Origin: Pleodorina starrii | Taxonomy: Eukaryota; Chlorophyta; Chlorophyceae; Chlamydomonadales; Volvocaceae | Assembly: GCA_030267565.1 (NCBI GenBank) | Contig: BRXU01000078.1 | Location: 1-64,000, forward strand | Direction of reading: 5' to 3' | DNA: 64,000 bases | Shown here: in pieces, positions 8,877-17,889 of the stretch | How positions within the stretch are numbered: the stretch's first letter is position 1 | Layout of the letters: every line of letters starts with the position of its first letter | The notes under the pieces: model-generated | What the model was told of the DNA's origin: nothing | Databases searched by the model: none | The model's input: only the letters and a program-made list of their open reading frames with translations | Program-made: the position numbers and the translations under genes

Positions 8877-10748
8877 TTACTTGGCAGAGGCAAGGAGCTC
8901 ATCGGGGACCTCGAAGACCCAGAACGATCCACCTTGGCTGACCTCGGTAGTCAGTTGCGCCATGTCACCACCCCACAGCGGCACTGCCCCCCCATAACCG
9001 GATGCGATGCCCAAATACTGCTTTCCATCGTCTTCCCATGTGATCGGCATCGAGATGATTCCCGATCCAGTTTGGAAGGACCACAGCTCCTCACCACTCT
9101 CGGCATTGAACGCTTTCACAAAGCCGTCCGAAGTGCCGGTGAAGACAAGGTTTCCACCGGTCGCAAGGGTGCCGGCCCACAGAGGAAGTTCTTCCTTGTG
9201 CTCCCATTTCATCTCGCCTGTTGCCGGATCATAGGCCCGCAATGTGCCAATGTGATCGTCGTACATACGCTTGATACGGAAGCCTTGGCCCAGATAGGCC
9301 GCGCCGGCTTGATAGGTAATGTTCTCAGTCCAGTAATCCTCAGTCCAGTTGTTGGCGGGAACATAGAACAAACCAGTATCCTGCGAATAGGACATCGGGT
9401 TCCAGTTTTTGCCACCAAGGAACGGGGGAGAGACCTGGATGGTCGCACCGCGGGTCTCACCTTCTGCGGGCAGAGGCGGGCGCTGGCCCTCGTTTTCGAC
9501 AGGCCGGCCGGTTTCCAGATCAATGTGGCTGGCCCAAGTGATGTTGTCCACGAACGGGAAGGCGTTCAGCAGCGCGGTGGGCCGGTTGATGTCGCCGCCG
9601 CGCTCGGATAGGGCATCGATGTCTGTGACATAGAAGAACCCGTTCCGGTCGGCATGGGCGCCGGCGCGATGGGTATTGCCGTCCTTGTCGGTGTAGTCGA
9701 ACAGGACGATTTCGTTATTACCCGAGAAGTCCCAAGCATCATTCGGCGTATGCTGGTAGAAGCCGACCAGCTCACCAGTGGTCGGGTTCACGTACCCCTG
9801 TCCCGAAGTATAGAGGCTGTCGTAATCCCAATAATTCTCGCCCTGCGAGCGTTCCCAAGTGTTCCATGGCGCGGGATTGCCAGCGCCGACGATGATCGTG
9901 TTCGTCTTGGGGTCAAAGGCTGCTGATTGCCAAGGTGCACCGCCACCATGGTTCCAAGCTTCAACCTTGCTGCCATCTTCGTTCACGGGCCAGCTCGGTG
10001 CACTGGCATCACCTGTCGGCCGGCTTTCTTCACCGTTCATGCGGCCGGTATGTCCTTCAACGAAGGGAAGCATCCATATCTCTTCGCCGGTATCTGGGTC
10101 GCGGGCGTAGAGCTGGCCGACAACGCCGAACTCGTCACCCGAACTGCCGTGAATCAGCATGACGCGGTCGGTCTCGGCGTCCTTGATGATCGTGGGAGCG
10201 CCAGTCATCGTGTAGCCGACCTTGTGATCGCCAAATTTCTCGCGCCAGACAACCTCTCCGGTGTCCTTGTTCAACGCGTAGATGCTGGCATCGAGCGCGC
10301 CAAAAAAGACCTTGTCGCCATAGATCGCCGCGCCGCGGTTCACGACGTCACAGCAGGGGCGGATATCGTCAGGCAGGCGGGCCTCGAATTTCCACAGACG
10401 CTCGCCAGTCTTAGCATCCAGCGCCCACATCCGGCTATAGCTGCCGGTGATGTAGATCACGCCGTCATGAACGAGCGCCTGTGTTTCCTGCCCGCGCTGT
10501 TTCTCGTCGCCGAAGCTGAAAGCCCAGGCTGGGCGCATGTGCTTGACCGTCTCGACATTGATCTGATTCAAAGACGAATAACGTTGTGCGTTGTTGCCCA
10601 TGCCATACATGAGGACATCATCGGTCGTTTCGTGATCGTTGAGAATATCCTCCCACGTCACTTCCTCCGCCATGGCGGGGGCAAGGCCAACTGCGACGCT
10701 CAGCGCCAGCGCGCTGACAGCGGAAATCATCGAGTGCTTCACTGTCAT
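8877..10748 (-). CDS. PQQ-dependent alcohol dehydrogenase, methanol/ethanol family, calcium type
   Basis: A 623-residue periplasmic quinoprotein with signal peptide (cleavage after AMA, residue 27) and an eight-bladed propeller with repeated W-motifs such as DAKTGERLWKFEA. The adjacent-cysteine pair that contacts PQQ is Cys132-Cys133 (RPCCDVVNRG). Metal ligands of the family are visible as Glu206, Asn291 and catalytic Asp340 (NDAWDFSG). The residue two after the catalytic Asp is Ser342. In lanthanide enzymes (XoxF, PedH) this is Asp; in calcium ethanol dehydrogenases (ExaA/PedE) it is Ser, so this is probably a Ca-dependent primary alcohol oxidase. It passes electrons to the cytochrome c encoded upstream. 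The PQQ synthesis genes are not in the window. Confidence 0.93.
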   Translation of the reverse strand: MTVKHSMISAVSALALSVAVGLAPAMAEEVTWEDILNDHETTDDVLMYGMGNNAQRYSSLNQINVETVKHMRPAWAFSFGDEKQRGQETQALVHDGVIYITGSYSRMWALDAKTGERLWKFEARLPDDIRPCCDVVNRGAAIYGDKVFFGALDASIYALNKDTGEVVWREKFGDHKVGYTMTGAPTIIKDAETDRVMLIHGSSGDEFGVVGQLYARDPDTGEEIWMLPFVEGHTGRMNGEESRPTGDASAPSWPVNEDGSKVEAWNHGGGAPWQSAAFDPKTNTIIVGAGNPAPWNTWERSQGENYWDYDSLYTSGQGYVNPTTGELVGFYQHTPNDAWDFSGNNEIVLFDYTDKDGNTHRAGAHADRNGFFYVTDIDALSERGGDINRPTALLNAFPFVDNITWASHIDLETGRPVENEGQRPPLPAEGETRGATIQVSPPFLGGKNWNPMSYSQDTGLFYVPANNWTEDYWTENITYQAGAAYLGQGFRIKRMYDDHIGTLRAYDPATGEMKWEHKEELPLWAGTLATGGNLVFTGTSDGFVKAFNAESGEELWSFQTGSGIISMPITWEDDGKQYLGIASGYGGAVPLWGGDMAQLTTEVSQGGSFWVFEVPDELLASAK

Positions 10749-10796
10749 TTCCTCCTCGTTCTACACATCACCAGCTCCTCCGGCCGGGGTCGGTCT

Positions 10797-11750
10797 TCAT
10801 CCGACGCTGCTTAGCAATGGCAGCGTACGGCGTTCGTAATCGCGCCAGCGCTGGATCACGCTGCGGCGATATTCCTCGGGATTTGCGCCCAGATGGGCGT
10901 AGTCGGGCATGGGCCCGGCGGCCAAGGCCTCCAGCGGAGTTAGGCCATTGTTGGCCGCGCCGCGCAGGCGAGCGTCCATAGCCTGTAGATAATGCTGCGT
11001 TTGCCCCATCGCGCGGCTGTCGCGATGATAGGGGCCGTGGCCTGGTACATAACCTGAAGCGGGGATCTCGCTGATCGTAGTGATCGCCGCGGCCCAGGTT
11101 GCGATGTTGGCATCGGGAAAACTGGGGGCTCGGTTAAGAAACAGCAGATCCCCTGCAATAAGGGTGCCGGTTCTGTTGTCGCGGATGACCAGATCTGCCT
11201 GACTATGTCCTGACAATGCAAGCAACGTCAGATCGCGTCCCCCGATGGTCAGGGGTCCGTTAACTGCATCGTCTGTTGCTGGCAGTGGCGCAGTACCGTT
11301 CATCCATGATCCCAGAATGCGGTAAAGCCCATCAGCCAGAGCCTGTGCACTGTCCCCCTGCGCTTGGCGCGATGGCGGCAGCGACAAGATTGGCCTGTCG
11401 GCGAACGCCTGATTACCGAACCAGTGGTCAGGATGATGATGGGTGTTCAGGGATAGCGCGACGCCGCCCAAGCGCTCGTCGGCAAACTGACGCAGGGCCG
11501 TGCCATGGCGATGCGTGCCGCCGGTGTCGATAACCACTGCCCCGCCCTGGGTCGCAATCATGACGATATTGCAGATTGCACCGCCGTTACCGCGCCCGAA
11601 GCTTTCGGTAGCGCCTTCGAACATCCAAACGCCGTCCGCGATCTCTTGCGGATTAAGCCGATAGTCCGGCGCAGCTGCCACGGCGGGAAGCGTGGGGAGA
11701 ATAAACGCTGCCGTACCGGTCAGCATAATCTGGCGGCGGGTCAGGTTCAT
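10797..11750 (-). CDS. Metallo-beta-lactamase-fold hydrolase of the quinoprotein relay group
   Basis: A 317-residue MBL-fold protein with a twin-arginine-like signal (MNLTRRQIMLTGTAAF) and the zinc motif HxHxDH at His104, His106, Asp108 and His109 (NTHHHPDHWFGN). Further ligands are probably in ALSGHSQADL and AGDLLFLNR. It matches the protein described as 'quinoprotein relay system zinc metallohydrolase 2', found only beside PQQ dehydrogenases and SoxYZ-like carriers. Its ATG overlaps the stop of the SoxYZ gene by 4 bases. The substrate is unknown. Confidence 0.85.
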   Translation of the reverse strand: MNLTRRQIMLTGTAAFILPTLPAVAAAPDYRLNPQEIADGVWMFEGATESFGRGNGGAICNIVMIATQGGAVVIDTGGTHRHGTALRQFADERLGGVALSLNTHHHPDHWFGNQAFADRPILSLPPSRQAQGDSAQALADGLYRILGSWMNGTAPLPATDDAVNGPLTIGGRDLTLLALSGHSQADLVIRDNRTGTLIAGDLLFLNRAPSFPDANIATWAAAITTISEIPASGYVPGHGPYHRDSRAMGQTQHYLQAMDARLRGAANNGLTPLEALAAGPMPDYAHLGANPEEYRRSVIQRWRDYERRTLPLLSSVG

Positions 11751-12526
11751 GCCGAGACCTCACCGGTGAAGACGTAACCCAGGTTGTCCCGTGCCGAGAT
11801 CTGGATCGGCCCGCGCGCGAGCTCGGGCGGCAGTAGGAAGGTCAGTGCAGGGTCCTCTTCGACCGGCTCGAAGACTTCGAGCCGCGCAATCTGTCCCGAT
11901 GCGTCAGATAAAGTCACCTCGGTCAGGTAATGCGCTGAGATGCCGACCGCCAGGCCCGTATCCATGGGATGGCGCAGCATCAGGCGCAGACGTCCGAAGG
12001 CCGGCCAGAGACGGGCGCGCATTTCGCCCAGATCATCCTGCCAGTCCGGGCGGGCATGCGCTGCGGCGGGCGCTGTGCAGCCGCCACCTGCTGCATCGAC
12101 GAAGCTCGCGCCCATGCGCCAGCTGCCGTCCGCCATCGCCACGCTGGCGCGCAAGGGGCTGCCGATCTCGTACTTTACACCAAAGCCCAGCAGCGGAGCA
12201 GCGCGTCCGGGATGGTAGATCAGCACCTTAGGCAAAGGGCTGTAATCTATGCTGATGACAATACGCTCGACCTGACCAGTCAGCGATGTGGCATCGATCA
12301 GGACCGGCACATGCGAGGCATCCTCAGCATCCGGCGCCGTCAGAACGATCAGCGCGGGGTCATGCCGCCAGTCCTGCGGATCGCCCAGCATGTCGCGGCG
12401 GTGATCGGGCCACATGCCGCTGTCGAAAGGATCGGCCTGCGGCTCCAGAGGAACGGGCCCACGCTGCGCGAAGGCTGATACTCCGTCGCGCCCCCCCGGC
12501 AGAAGATGCGTTAGCAGGGCCCCCAT
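11747..12526 (-). CDS. Quinoprotein-associated SoxYZ-like carrier protein
   Basis: A 259-residue fusion of SoxY-like (about 25-155) and SoxZ-like (about 160-259) domains. The SoxY part ends in AAGGGCTAP, the swinging-arm segment that carries the reactive cysteine in SoxY. This fusion family occurs with PQQ alcohol dehydrogenases rather than with sulfur oxidation. The N-terminus (MGALLTHLLPGGRDGVSAFAQ) looks like a damaged or poor signal peptide and is flanked by runs of G (9 at 12527-12535 and 7 near 12491 on the coding strand). A homopolymer length change could affect the start. Confidence 0.8.
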   Translation of the reverse strand: MGALLTHLLPGGRDGVSAFAQRGPVPLEPQADPFDSGMWPDHRRDMLGDPQDWRHDPALIVLTAPDAEDASHVPVLIDATSLTGQVERIVISIDYSPLPKVLIYHPGRAAPLLGFGVKYEIGSPLRASVAMADGSWRMGASFVDAAGGGCTAPAAAHARPDWQDDLGEMRARLWPAFGRLRLMLRHPMDTGLAVGISAHYLTEVTLSDASGQIARLEVFEPVEEDPALTFLLPPELARGPIQISARDNLGYVFTGEVSA

Positions 12527-12535
12527 CCCCCCCCC

Positions 12536-13207
12536 TTAGTTCCGCAGCGCTGCGGTCAGAGCATCCAAAGCGTCCTTGCGCGCTGGCGGCTCCTGAGCAA
12601 GCAGCCATGCTGCTTCGTCCAGTGCGGTGATCGATTTTGGCGCGCCCGACAGTGCCTCCAGTTCGGCGCCGCTGGTGGCCATCGGCTCGGCCAAGGCGGC
12701 GGCGGCGGCGTCGTCCGCGGCATCGGTTAGCTGCTGATGATAGGATTGAATGTCGCCCTGCTTATCTGCCAGCTCCATGTCGTCGGGACGCGTCTCGACA
12801 TAGGTGCGGATCGCCCAGATGGCTTCTTGCGACAGGATATCCCCGAACGGGGGCATTTTGACCGCGCCGTTCTGGTGATAGCCGTTCAGGACCCGGTCGA
12901 CATACCATTCATCGCCAAAGTCATTCGCCTCAAGATAGCGCAAGTCTGGTGCCAAACCGCCCGAGATAGCCTCAAGCCCGTGACAGCGTGCGCAGTTGCT
13001 GTTGTAGCCCTTGGCGCCGATCTCGACCGCGGTGAACATGATCTCCGGATCAGCCTCACGCCATGGGTTCTCCGTTGCCATTTCTTCGGGAAGGTCAGGC
13101 AGGCCGGTCGTATCCACAGCCATAGGAGCTGTGTCACCATGGGCTAGTGCAGTGGCCGTCCCCAAAATAAGGGCCAGGGCGGTCAGTGGGGGGGCCTTGC
13201 CGTACAT
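12536..13207 (-). CDS. pedF: Cytochrome c-550, PedF type
   Basis: A 223-residue periplasmic c-type cytochrome. The signal peptide ends at TALAHG, followed by the family segment DTAPMAVDTTGLPDLPEEM. The haem motif CARCH is at residues 72-76 and the probable axial Met at 118 (AVKMPPFGD). A C-terminal extension of about 80 Ala/Glu-rich residues is longer than usual. ATG 13207 is preferred to 13222 because AGGAGA lies 7 bases upstream. PedF/ExaB-type cytochromes accept electrons from PQQ alcohol dehydrogenases. It is first in the minus-strand operon, 9 bases before the SoxYZ gene. Confidence 0.88.
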   Translation of the reverse strand: MYGKAPPLTALALILGTATALAHGDTAPMAVDTTGLPDLPEEMATENPWREADPEIMFTAVEIGAKGYNSNCARCHGLEAISGGLAPDLRYLEANDFGDEWYVDRVLNGYHQNGAVKMPPFGDILSQEAIWAIRTYVETRPDDMELADKQGDIQSYHQQLTDAADDAAAAALAEPMATSGAELEALSGAPKSITALDEAAWLLAQEPPARKDALDALTAALRN

Positions 13208-13347
13208 GACGTCTCCTCTCATCGTGCTGTTTTATCAGGTTGACGAGAGGTGGGTGATCGGACAATTCGACTTTGGTCGATAAGCCGCATGAAAACTGTC
13301 CAAAGGTCGTATCGAGACGATCGCCAAGTCGCGATATACTGCGTACT
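13208..13347. promoter_or_regulatory. Divergent promoter region of the quinoprotein cluster
   Basis: 140 bases separate the cytochrome gene (minus) from the rhodanese-like gene (plus). The region must carry both promoters and is the natural place for the response regulator to act. I cannot identify a specific operator by eye. Confidence 0.45.
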
Positions 13348-13902
13348 ATGATCAGCCATATCTACATTCCTGCATTGATCTACCTGCTCGCCGCGATGCC
13401 ATTGGCGGCCGATCCGCTGCACGATGAATTAAGCGGGCTAAGGATTTCATCCTATCGTGCGCCTGTCCCCGAGACTGTTCCGGGCGGACGGACTATCGAT
13501 CTTGGCGAACTAGTTGCGCTTAGAGACGAGGGTGCAATGCTGATTGATGTCATGGGCGCACCCGGCCACCAAATACGAAAAGACGGTAGCTGGGTGATTG
13601 CAACGCCTCACAGGACCATACCAGGAGCAATATGGCTGCCAGAAATCGGTCATGGACGGCTTGACGAAAAAATCGACGATTACTTGGATATTGCGCTAGC
13701 CAACTGTCCAAAAACACGTGCCATCGTCGTCTTTTGCCGAAGTGACTGCTGGATGAGCTGGAATGCCGTACAACATATTTCGAAACTCGATTTTAACAAC
13801 ATTTCATGGTTCCCAGGGGGGATAGACGAATGGATTGATGCACAACAATCTACTGAAAATGCTACTCCACATACAGGTTCGATATGCCGCAGCGCAAAGT
13901 AA
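13348..13902 (+). CDS. PQQ-associated CXXCW rhodanese-like exported protein
   Basis: A 184-residue rhodanese-fold protein with signal peptide (MISHIYIPALIYLLAAMPLAA). The active loop is VVFCRSDCWMSWNA with Cys130 and Cys134-Trp135, the signature of the 'PQQ-dependent catabolism-associated CXXCW motif' family. ATG 13348 gives a proper signal peptide; an upstream ATG at 13273 would add 25 residues without features. The gene is divergent from the cytochrome and the rest of the cluster. Its base composition is clearly lower in GC than its neighbours. Family members always accompany PQQ dehydrogenases; the role is unknown, perhaps sulfur transfer to the SoxYZ-like carrier. Confidence 0.85.
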   Translation: MISHIYIPALIYLLAAMPLAADPLHDELSGLRISSYRAPVPETVPGGRTIDLGELVALRDEGAMLIDVMGAPGHQIRKDGSWVIATPHRTIPGAIWLPEIGHGRLDEKIDDYLDIALANCPKTRAIVVFCRSDCWMSWNAVQHISKLDFNNISWFPGGIDEWIDAQQSTENATPHTGSICRSAK

Positions 13903-14277
13903 ATATTAATAGCCTGGAAAAGTTATGGCCATTAAGAATATAATTTATTTAACTGGCGGCTCTTATAAAAATATATGTTCTTGGACATAATTATGGTTAC
14001 TAGGTATTTTGATACCTCAGTGGAAACGTGGTTTTTCGCGTTCCAAACAACTTCCTTCACCCGTTTGATAGCAGCCCCTATTGCCGTGCAGCCGACCAAC
14101 TTGAAGAGCCCATCAGCGACATTCGCGCTGAATGCAGCAAATACATGTGCAGAGAAAGCGTTCGACCCTTAGCTGCTAGTCATAGACCGGTCCGTCGCTG
14201 CCATGCAGCTTCCCGAAAGCCGACATTCCTTTTGACATCTCCTCCGAGCTTGGCCTAACCAATTACGCACACCGATG
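13903..14277. other. Gene-free, AT-rich stretch with repeats
   Basis: This interval has no gene. It holds repeat copy B (13995-14110) and then a run of the dispersed intergenic repeat family (GAAGAGCCC at about 14103, then GCAGCTTCCCGAAAGCCGACATT-like sequence at 14201-14226). Confidence 0.5.
13995..14110 (+). repeat. 116-bp direct repeat, copy B
   Basis: Gap-free match to 305-420 at about 84%, in the same orientation, 13,690 bases apart. The two copies enclose the IS66 element and the whole alcohol oxidation module. See copy A. Confidence 0.6.
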
Positions 14278-15093
14278 TTACCGGCGCCCAGCTCGACCGC
14301 CAGAGATCATATTGAGCCGCCTACCGTCATCCCAATGGCCGCGCACCAGCGCTTCCTCCGCTTCATATAACGATTCAACGTCGGAGGTGACGCCCATGAC
14401 TTTGTGGTGGATGTAGGTCACCCGTTTAGCCTCTAGTTCCTCCCGCAGCTTGCGATGGAACAGCAGGTTGCTGCCCTTGCGCATCGCGCGTCGATGCTCC
14501 GCCCAACGGGTCTTCCAGCTGCGCGTCGTGATACCGACATAAAAGTAGCCATCGACGGGATACGAGTTACCCTCTCCGAAAATGTGCTGGTAAAGGACAT
14601 ACGACTTTTTCGGCCAACCAGTCGGCGCGATGAGAAGGTGACCAGGTGCCGAAAATAAGATGCTCGGTTCGGAGACGTGCGCCGATGGCAGACTAATGTC
14701 AAATTCTAGCGCCGCAGCCATGAGCGCCGGGTCGGTCACTAGGTCAAATCGGATCACGGGCGACAGTATGAACTCCTCGGCTTGTCGAGGCTTACCAGAC
14801 CTATATTCAAGTGCGCCGGTCGAAACGTGCCTATGCCCCTCACGTAAGCGCTGTTGCGGCGCGACGAACTTCAAGCCATTGCGCATTACTACCATGTGGA
14901 AATCTGGGATGGAGTCGCCAACTCTGATCCGGGTCACTCCACTTGGATTCCGCGCACTATTTAGCCAAAACTTGCCATACTCCGTCTCACACCAGCAGCG
15001 CAGATGCTGTTGGACCTCTCCGTGCAACTTATGCATCGGTGATGGGGTGAGATGCTTCCACCAATCCCTATCGATCAAATCGCGAGGAGCCAT
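14278..15093 (-). CDS. GIY-YIG-like nuclease paired with an AAA ATPase
   Basis: A 271-residue protein. The C-terminal 110 residues match the GIY-YIG nuclease plan: YVLY (165-168), YVGITTR (185-191), Arg196, His200, a Glu around 243-246 and a closing LNMISGG (260-266) with the usual Asn. The N-terminal 150 residues resemble nothing I know; they contain a possible nucleic-acid or ligand domain (DFHMVVMRNGLKFVAPQQ). The start is 3 bases downstream of the ATPase stop, so the two are co-translated. A two-gene ATPase-nuclease arrangement is typical of anti-phage systems; that role is inference. Confidence 0.7.
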   Translation of the reverse strand: MAPRDLIDRDWWKHLTPSPMHKLHGEVQQHLRCWCETEYGKFWLNSARNPSGVTRIRVGDSIPDFHMVVMRNGLKFVAPQQRLREGHRHVSTGALEYRSGKPRQAEEFILSPVIRFDLVTDPALMAAALEFDISLPSAHVSEPSILFSAPGHLLIAPTGWPKKSYVLYQHIFGEGNSYPVDGYFYVGITTRSWKTRWAEHRRAMRKGSNLLFHRKLREELEAKRVTYIHHKVMGVTSDVESLYEAEEALVRGHWDDGRRLNMISGGRAGRR

Positions 15094-15096
15094 CGA

Positions 15097-17370
15097 CTAT
15101 CCAGCCGCGGGCTGCTCGGAATGTTCAGTAGTCTCCACCCGCGCCGCAGCCACCCTGTCACCTTCCGGTTCATCCTCGCTAACGCGCATCATCATCCGGT
15201 AGTGCGCGCCGTGCCCCGTGCGTTCGAACACCTCTTTGAAGACACGTAGATAGCCTTGCACGGCATTGTCATCGACGGCGACGTAGAGATCGTCGTGCGA
15301 GCTGTGCGATCCGTCGTTGATCCACGAGAACAGAGAGGCGCAGATCTGGGCATCGCGTCCTTCAAACAGCTCAACAATTTCGTCCTGCCTAAGTCCGCCG
15401 AGCACGGTTAGATAGTTCTCGACGATCCGGCGTATCGTATTCTGAATGGTAAGGTTCGGTCGGTCCGGGTTGCGCACCTCATCCCAAAGCAGCTCGTAGG
15501 AAGTCTTGATTGGATTATGATCGTATTGAGTAAGCGACGATACGTTCTCGCGTTTCCGAACGACCCAGAAGGTCTCGAACGCCCGCGCACGGTCGCGGCG
15601 CTCTCGGTCAAAACTGACCTCTTTGTGAAAGTAGATGTTGTGGGTGAGCACGAAGACCTGTCGTACGCTTCCTGTATTCTGGCGAACATCCGAAATGATC
15701 TTGCGGATCAGAGCACTGACGACAAAAAGGACATCGGCGTCGAGACTCGAGACCGGATCGTCGAATACCACAACCTTTTCGACGACGGTGCCGGTGTTCG
15801 TAATACTCCCAGTCAGTTGGTGATAGAAATAGAGGAAGGTGATGAAAGAGCGCTCCCCTTCGCTCAAGGAGTCAGCCGCATTGCTCCCGTCCAGACGAAC
15901 GAGCCGATACATGTCGTCACGCTCGCCAGCCACTTCAAGGCGGAAGTTAGAGAAGCCATACTGGCTGAGAATTCGATTAATGGAAGCTACTGTCGGGCGT
16001 ACACTGGTGGTCGCCTCCTCTATCGCGGAAAGCTGACGTTTTAAGTCCACCCGCCGCTTGCTCTTGTCTTCGATGCTACTGCGCATGCCTTCGATCGCTC
16101 GTTTAAGAGCGCTAGCCGTAGTCTGGTAGGTCTCAAGATCCGTGCGTCGTTCCTCAACGACAAACCTCCATATCTGTGCGGTCAACGCCGACCTTGCGTT
16201 CGCAATGTTACTAATGGTGGCATTATATTTCTCGGTTTGTTCATTTGCGGCTGCGATCAGGGCAGCGACCGCACCAGTCAGCTCGCCTGTAGCTTCAAGT
16301 TCCACCGCAGCACTTGGCTCCTTGCGTTTCGCAGCAATACGTTCGATGTTGAGTTCGAAGGCCGTTTTCAACGCTTCGAAGCGTTCGCCAAATATGGCTG
16401 CATCGACAAACCTATGGGGCGCCGAGATTACTGCATCAATGCGGGCAATAACGTCACTGACAGCCTGCTCATAAGATGCCGCGAGACCGTCAATAGAGGC
16501 TATATCCGCTTCATACTGCTCGTCGAAGAACGCATTCAATTCATCAAAAAGTTCGGTGGGCGCTGGTTGTTGGCAGAACGGGCATTTTCCATCCGCTTCG
16601 GTCAGATATCGAACGCCTTGCTTAACCCAATCACTAATGCCAAGACGACCGATGAGAGCGGCAACTACCACGTCATCTCGGCCGACGATGCTTCGCCCAA
16701 GGATCGGCGAAGCCTCCAAACTCGCAAAGCGTTCAAAGACGATAGGAGTGATTGCTATCTCCGTCGTTGCGGTGCCTTCGAAGACAGCCGCTACCTCCGC
16801 AGTCAAAGCGTCCAGAGTCTTCAGTTCCGAACCGTTATGCTCTGCCTCAGCCAACAATTTTGTGCAGAAGTCGCTTTTCTTTCCGCGGTGGCCCGTAAAG
16901 GCGTTGATGAACGCATCCTTATGCAGAACCTGCGATTTCCAGCATGCCTCAATCAATGCTTCGCGCGCCGCTGCAAGTTCAGCTTTTCGGCCGCCGGTGC
17001 CATCCTCTCCTACAAGATGTCGGCGCAATCTGTCGATTTCCTGGTCCAGTTCTATGATCTGGGCCGATAGGTGCCCTATCTCCGTCACCGCTCGTGTCGA
17101 AGCCTCGCCGAGCGTAAAAATGCCCTGCATCTGGTCGCCAAAGCTGGCCTCTGCGAAGTCTCGGTTGAAGACCAACGTCGTAAGCTCGCGATCGTCGCGC
17201 CAATTGACGTTATATCCGGCATGTTTCGAGGGGTCGTGTATGGCGCGGGATATCGTGGTCTTTCCGCAGCCATTGTGGCCGAATATATAGTTGACCTTCT
17301 TCAGATCCGTCAGCCGTTCGCCAGGTAACGGATAAGTAGCCACGTCGGTAAGTTTAATTTCAGTGATCAA
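15097..17370 (-). CDS. AAA_13-family ATPase, PrrC/RloC-like
   Basis: A 757-residue ABC-type ATPase. Walker A is GHNGCGKTT (31-39), and a long coiled-coil region follows with a CPFC pair at 263-266 (zinc-hook-like, as in RloC). The ABC signature is SLSEGERSF, Walker B VVVFDDPVSSLD, and the H-loop VLTHN. Beyond these the C-terminus has RRIVE (Arg647, Glu651) and DGSHSSH (His689/His692). PrrC uses an Arg-(3)-Glu...His triad for tRNA anticodon cleavage, so this could be an anticodon nuclease, but RxxxE...SH is shared widely in AAA_13 proteins. It is the first gene of a two-gene operon with the GIY-YIG protein. Confidence 0.82.
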   Translation of the reverse strand: MITEIKLTDVATYPLPGERLTDLKKVNYIFGHNGCGKTTISRAIHDPSKHAGYNVNWRDDRELTTLVFNRDFAEASFGDQMQGIFTLGEASTRAVTEIGHLSAQIIELDQEIDRLRRHLVGEDGTGGRKAELAAAREALIEACWKSQVLHKDAFINAFTGHRGKKSDFCTKLLAEAEHNGSELKTLDALTAEVAAVFEGTATTEIAITPIVFERFASLEASPILGRSIVGRDDVVVAALIGRLGISDWVKQGVRYLTEADGKCPFCQQPAPTELFDELNAFFDEQYEADIASIDGLAASYEQAVSDVIARIDAVISAPHRFVDAAIFGERFEALKTAFELNIERIAAKRKEPSAAVELEATGELTGAVAALIAAANEQTEKYNATISNIANARSALTAQIWRFVVEERRTDLETYQTTASALKRAIEGMRSSIEDKSKRRVDLKRQLSAIEEATTSVRPTVASINRILSQYGFSNFRLEVAGERDDMYRLVRLDGSNAADSLSEGERSFITFLYFYHQLTGSITNTGTVVEKVVVFDDPVSSLDADVLFVVSALIRKIISDVRQNTGSVRQVFVLTHNIYFHKEVSFDRERRDRARAFETFWVVRKRENVSSLTQYDHNPIKTSYELLWDEVRNPDRPNLTIQNTIRRIVENYLTVLGGLRQDEIVELFEGRDAQICASLFSWINDGSHSSHDDLYVAVDDNAVQGYLRVFKEVFERTGHGAHYRMMMRVSEDEPEGDRVAAARVETTEHSEQPAAG

Positions 17371-17889
17371 ACGACTTCCCCAAATGCCACTGCAGCCGCA
17401 ATATTAGCTCCTGGCGATCTTGTGCTATCGCGAAACATCAGCGGCGAACGCTTCATAGCAAAGGAGCAAAAAACCGGTCCCTAAATACATTATTGGACTC
17501 CCGCCTTAAGGCAAGTGTGCACTTGCCGTTTACTGTATCCCGTAGGCAGCATAGCCCTCGCTCTCCGGCCAACCGAACCAACGCTAACTTTCTTGTGTTC
17601 TGCCGCTAAGCAGTTCAAATCGCCCTCTGTGTCGTTAGCGCCGTATCGAAGGCCATCGTCCTAGCGGAATGTCCACTTCCGCGTCTTGCCAAGCTTGCGC
17701 TCGCATCGGCAGCAAAGGTCGGCGCTCCGTCCATTGAAGCGGTCTTCTAGGTAACTTGGACAGTAAGGATGCCGGCGCAGCGAACGGCCGCTTGGTCCCG
17801 CATAGCAGACGGCCCAAAGTGACGGGCAAGTGGCAGCTATGCTGGACATTCCTGCCGGTTGTGCAAGCGCCCGTAGTGGCTCGCCTGGC
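17371..17889. other. Gene-free stretch with a repeat fragment
   Basis: No supported gene in 519 bases. At about 17785-17815 there is one arm of the hairpin repeat seen complete at 31020 and 49320 (GGTCCCGCATAGCAGACGG here). The first 150 bases should hold the promoter of the ATPase-nuclease operon. Confidence 0.45.

Noticed and set aside
9927..10814. 295-residue plus-strand frame opposite the PQQ dehydrogenase
   Set aside because: Shadow of a clearly identified gene.
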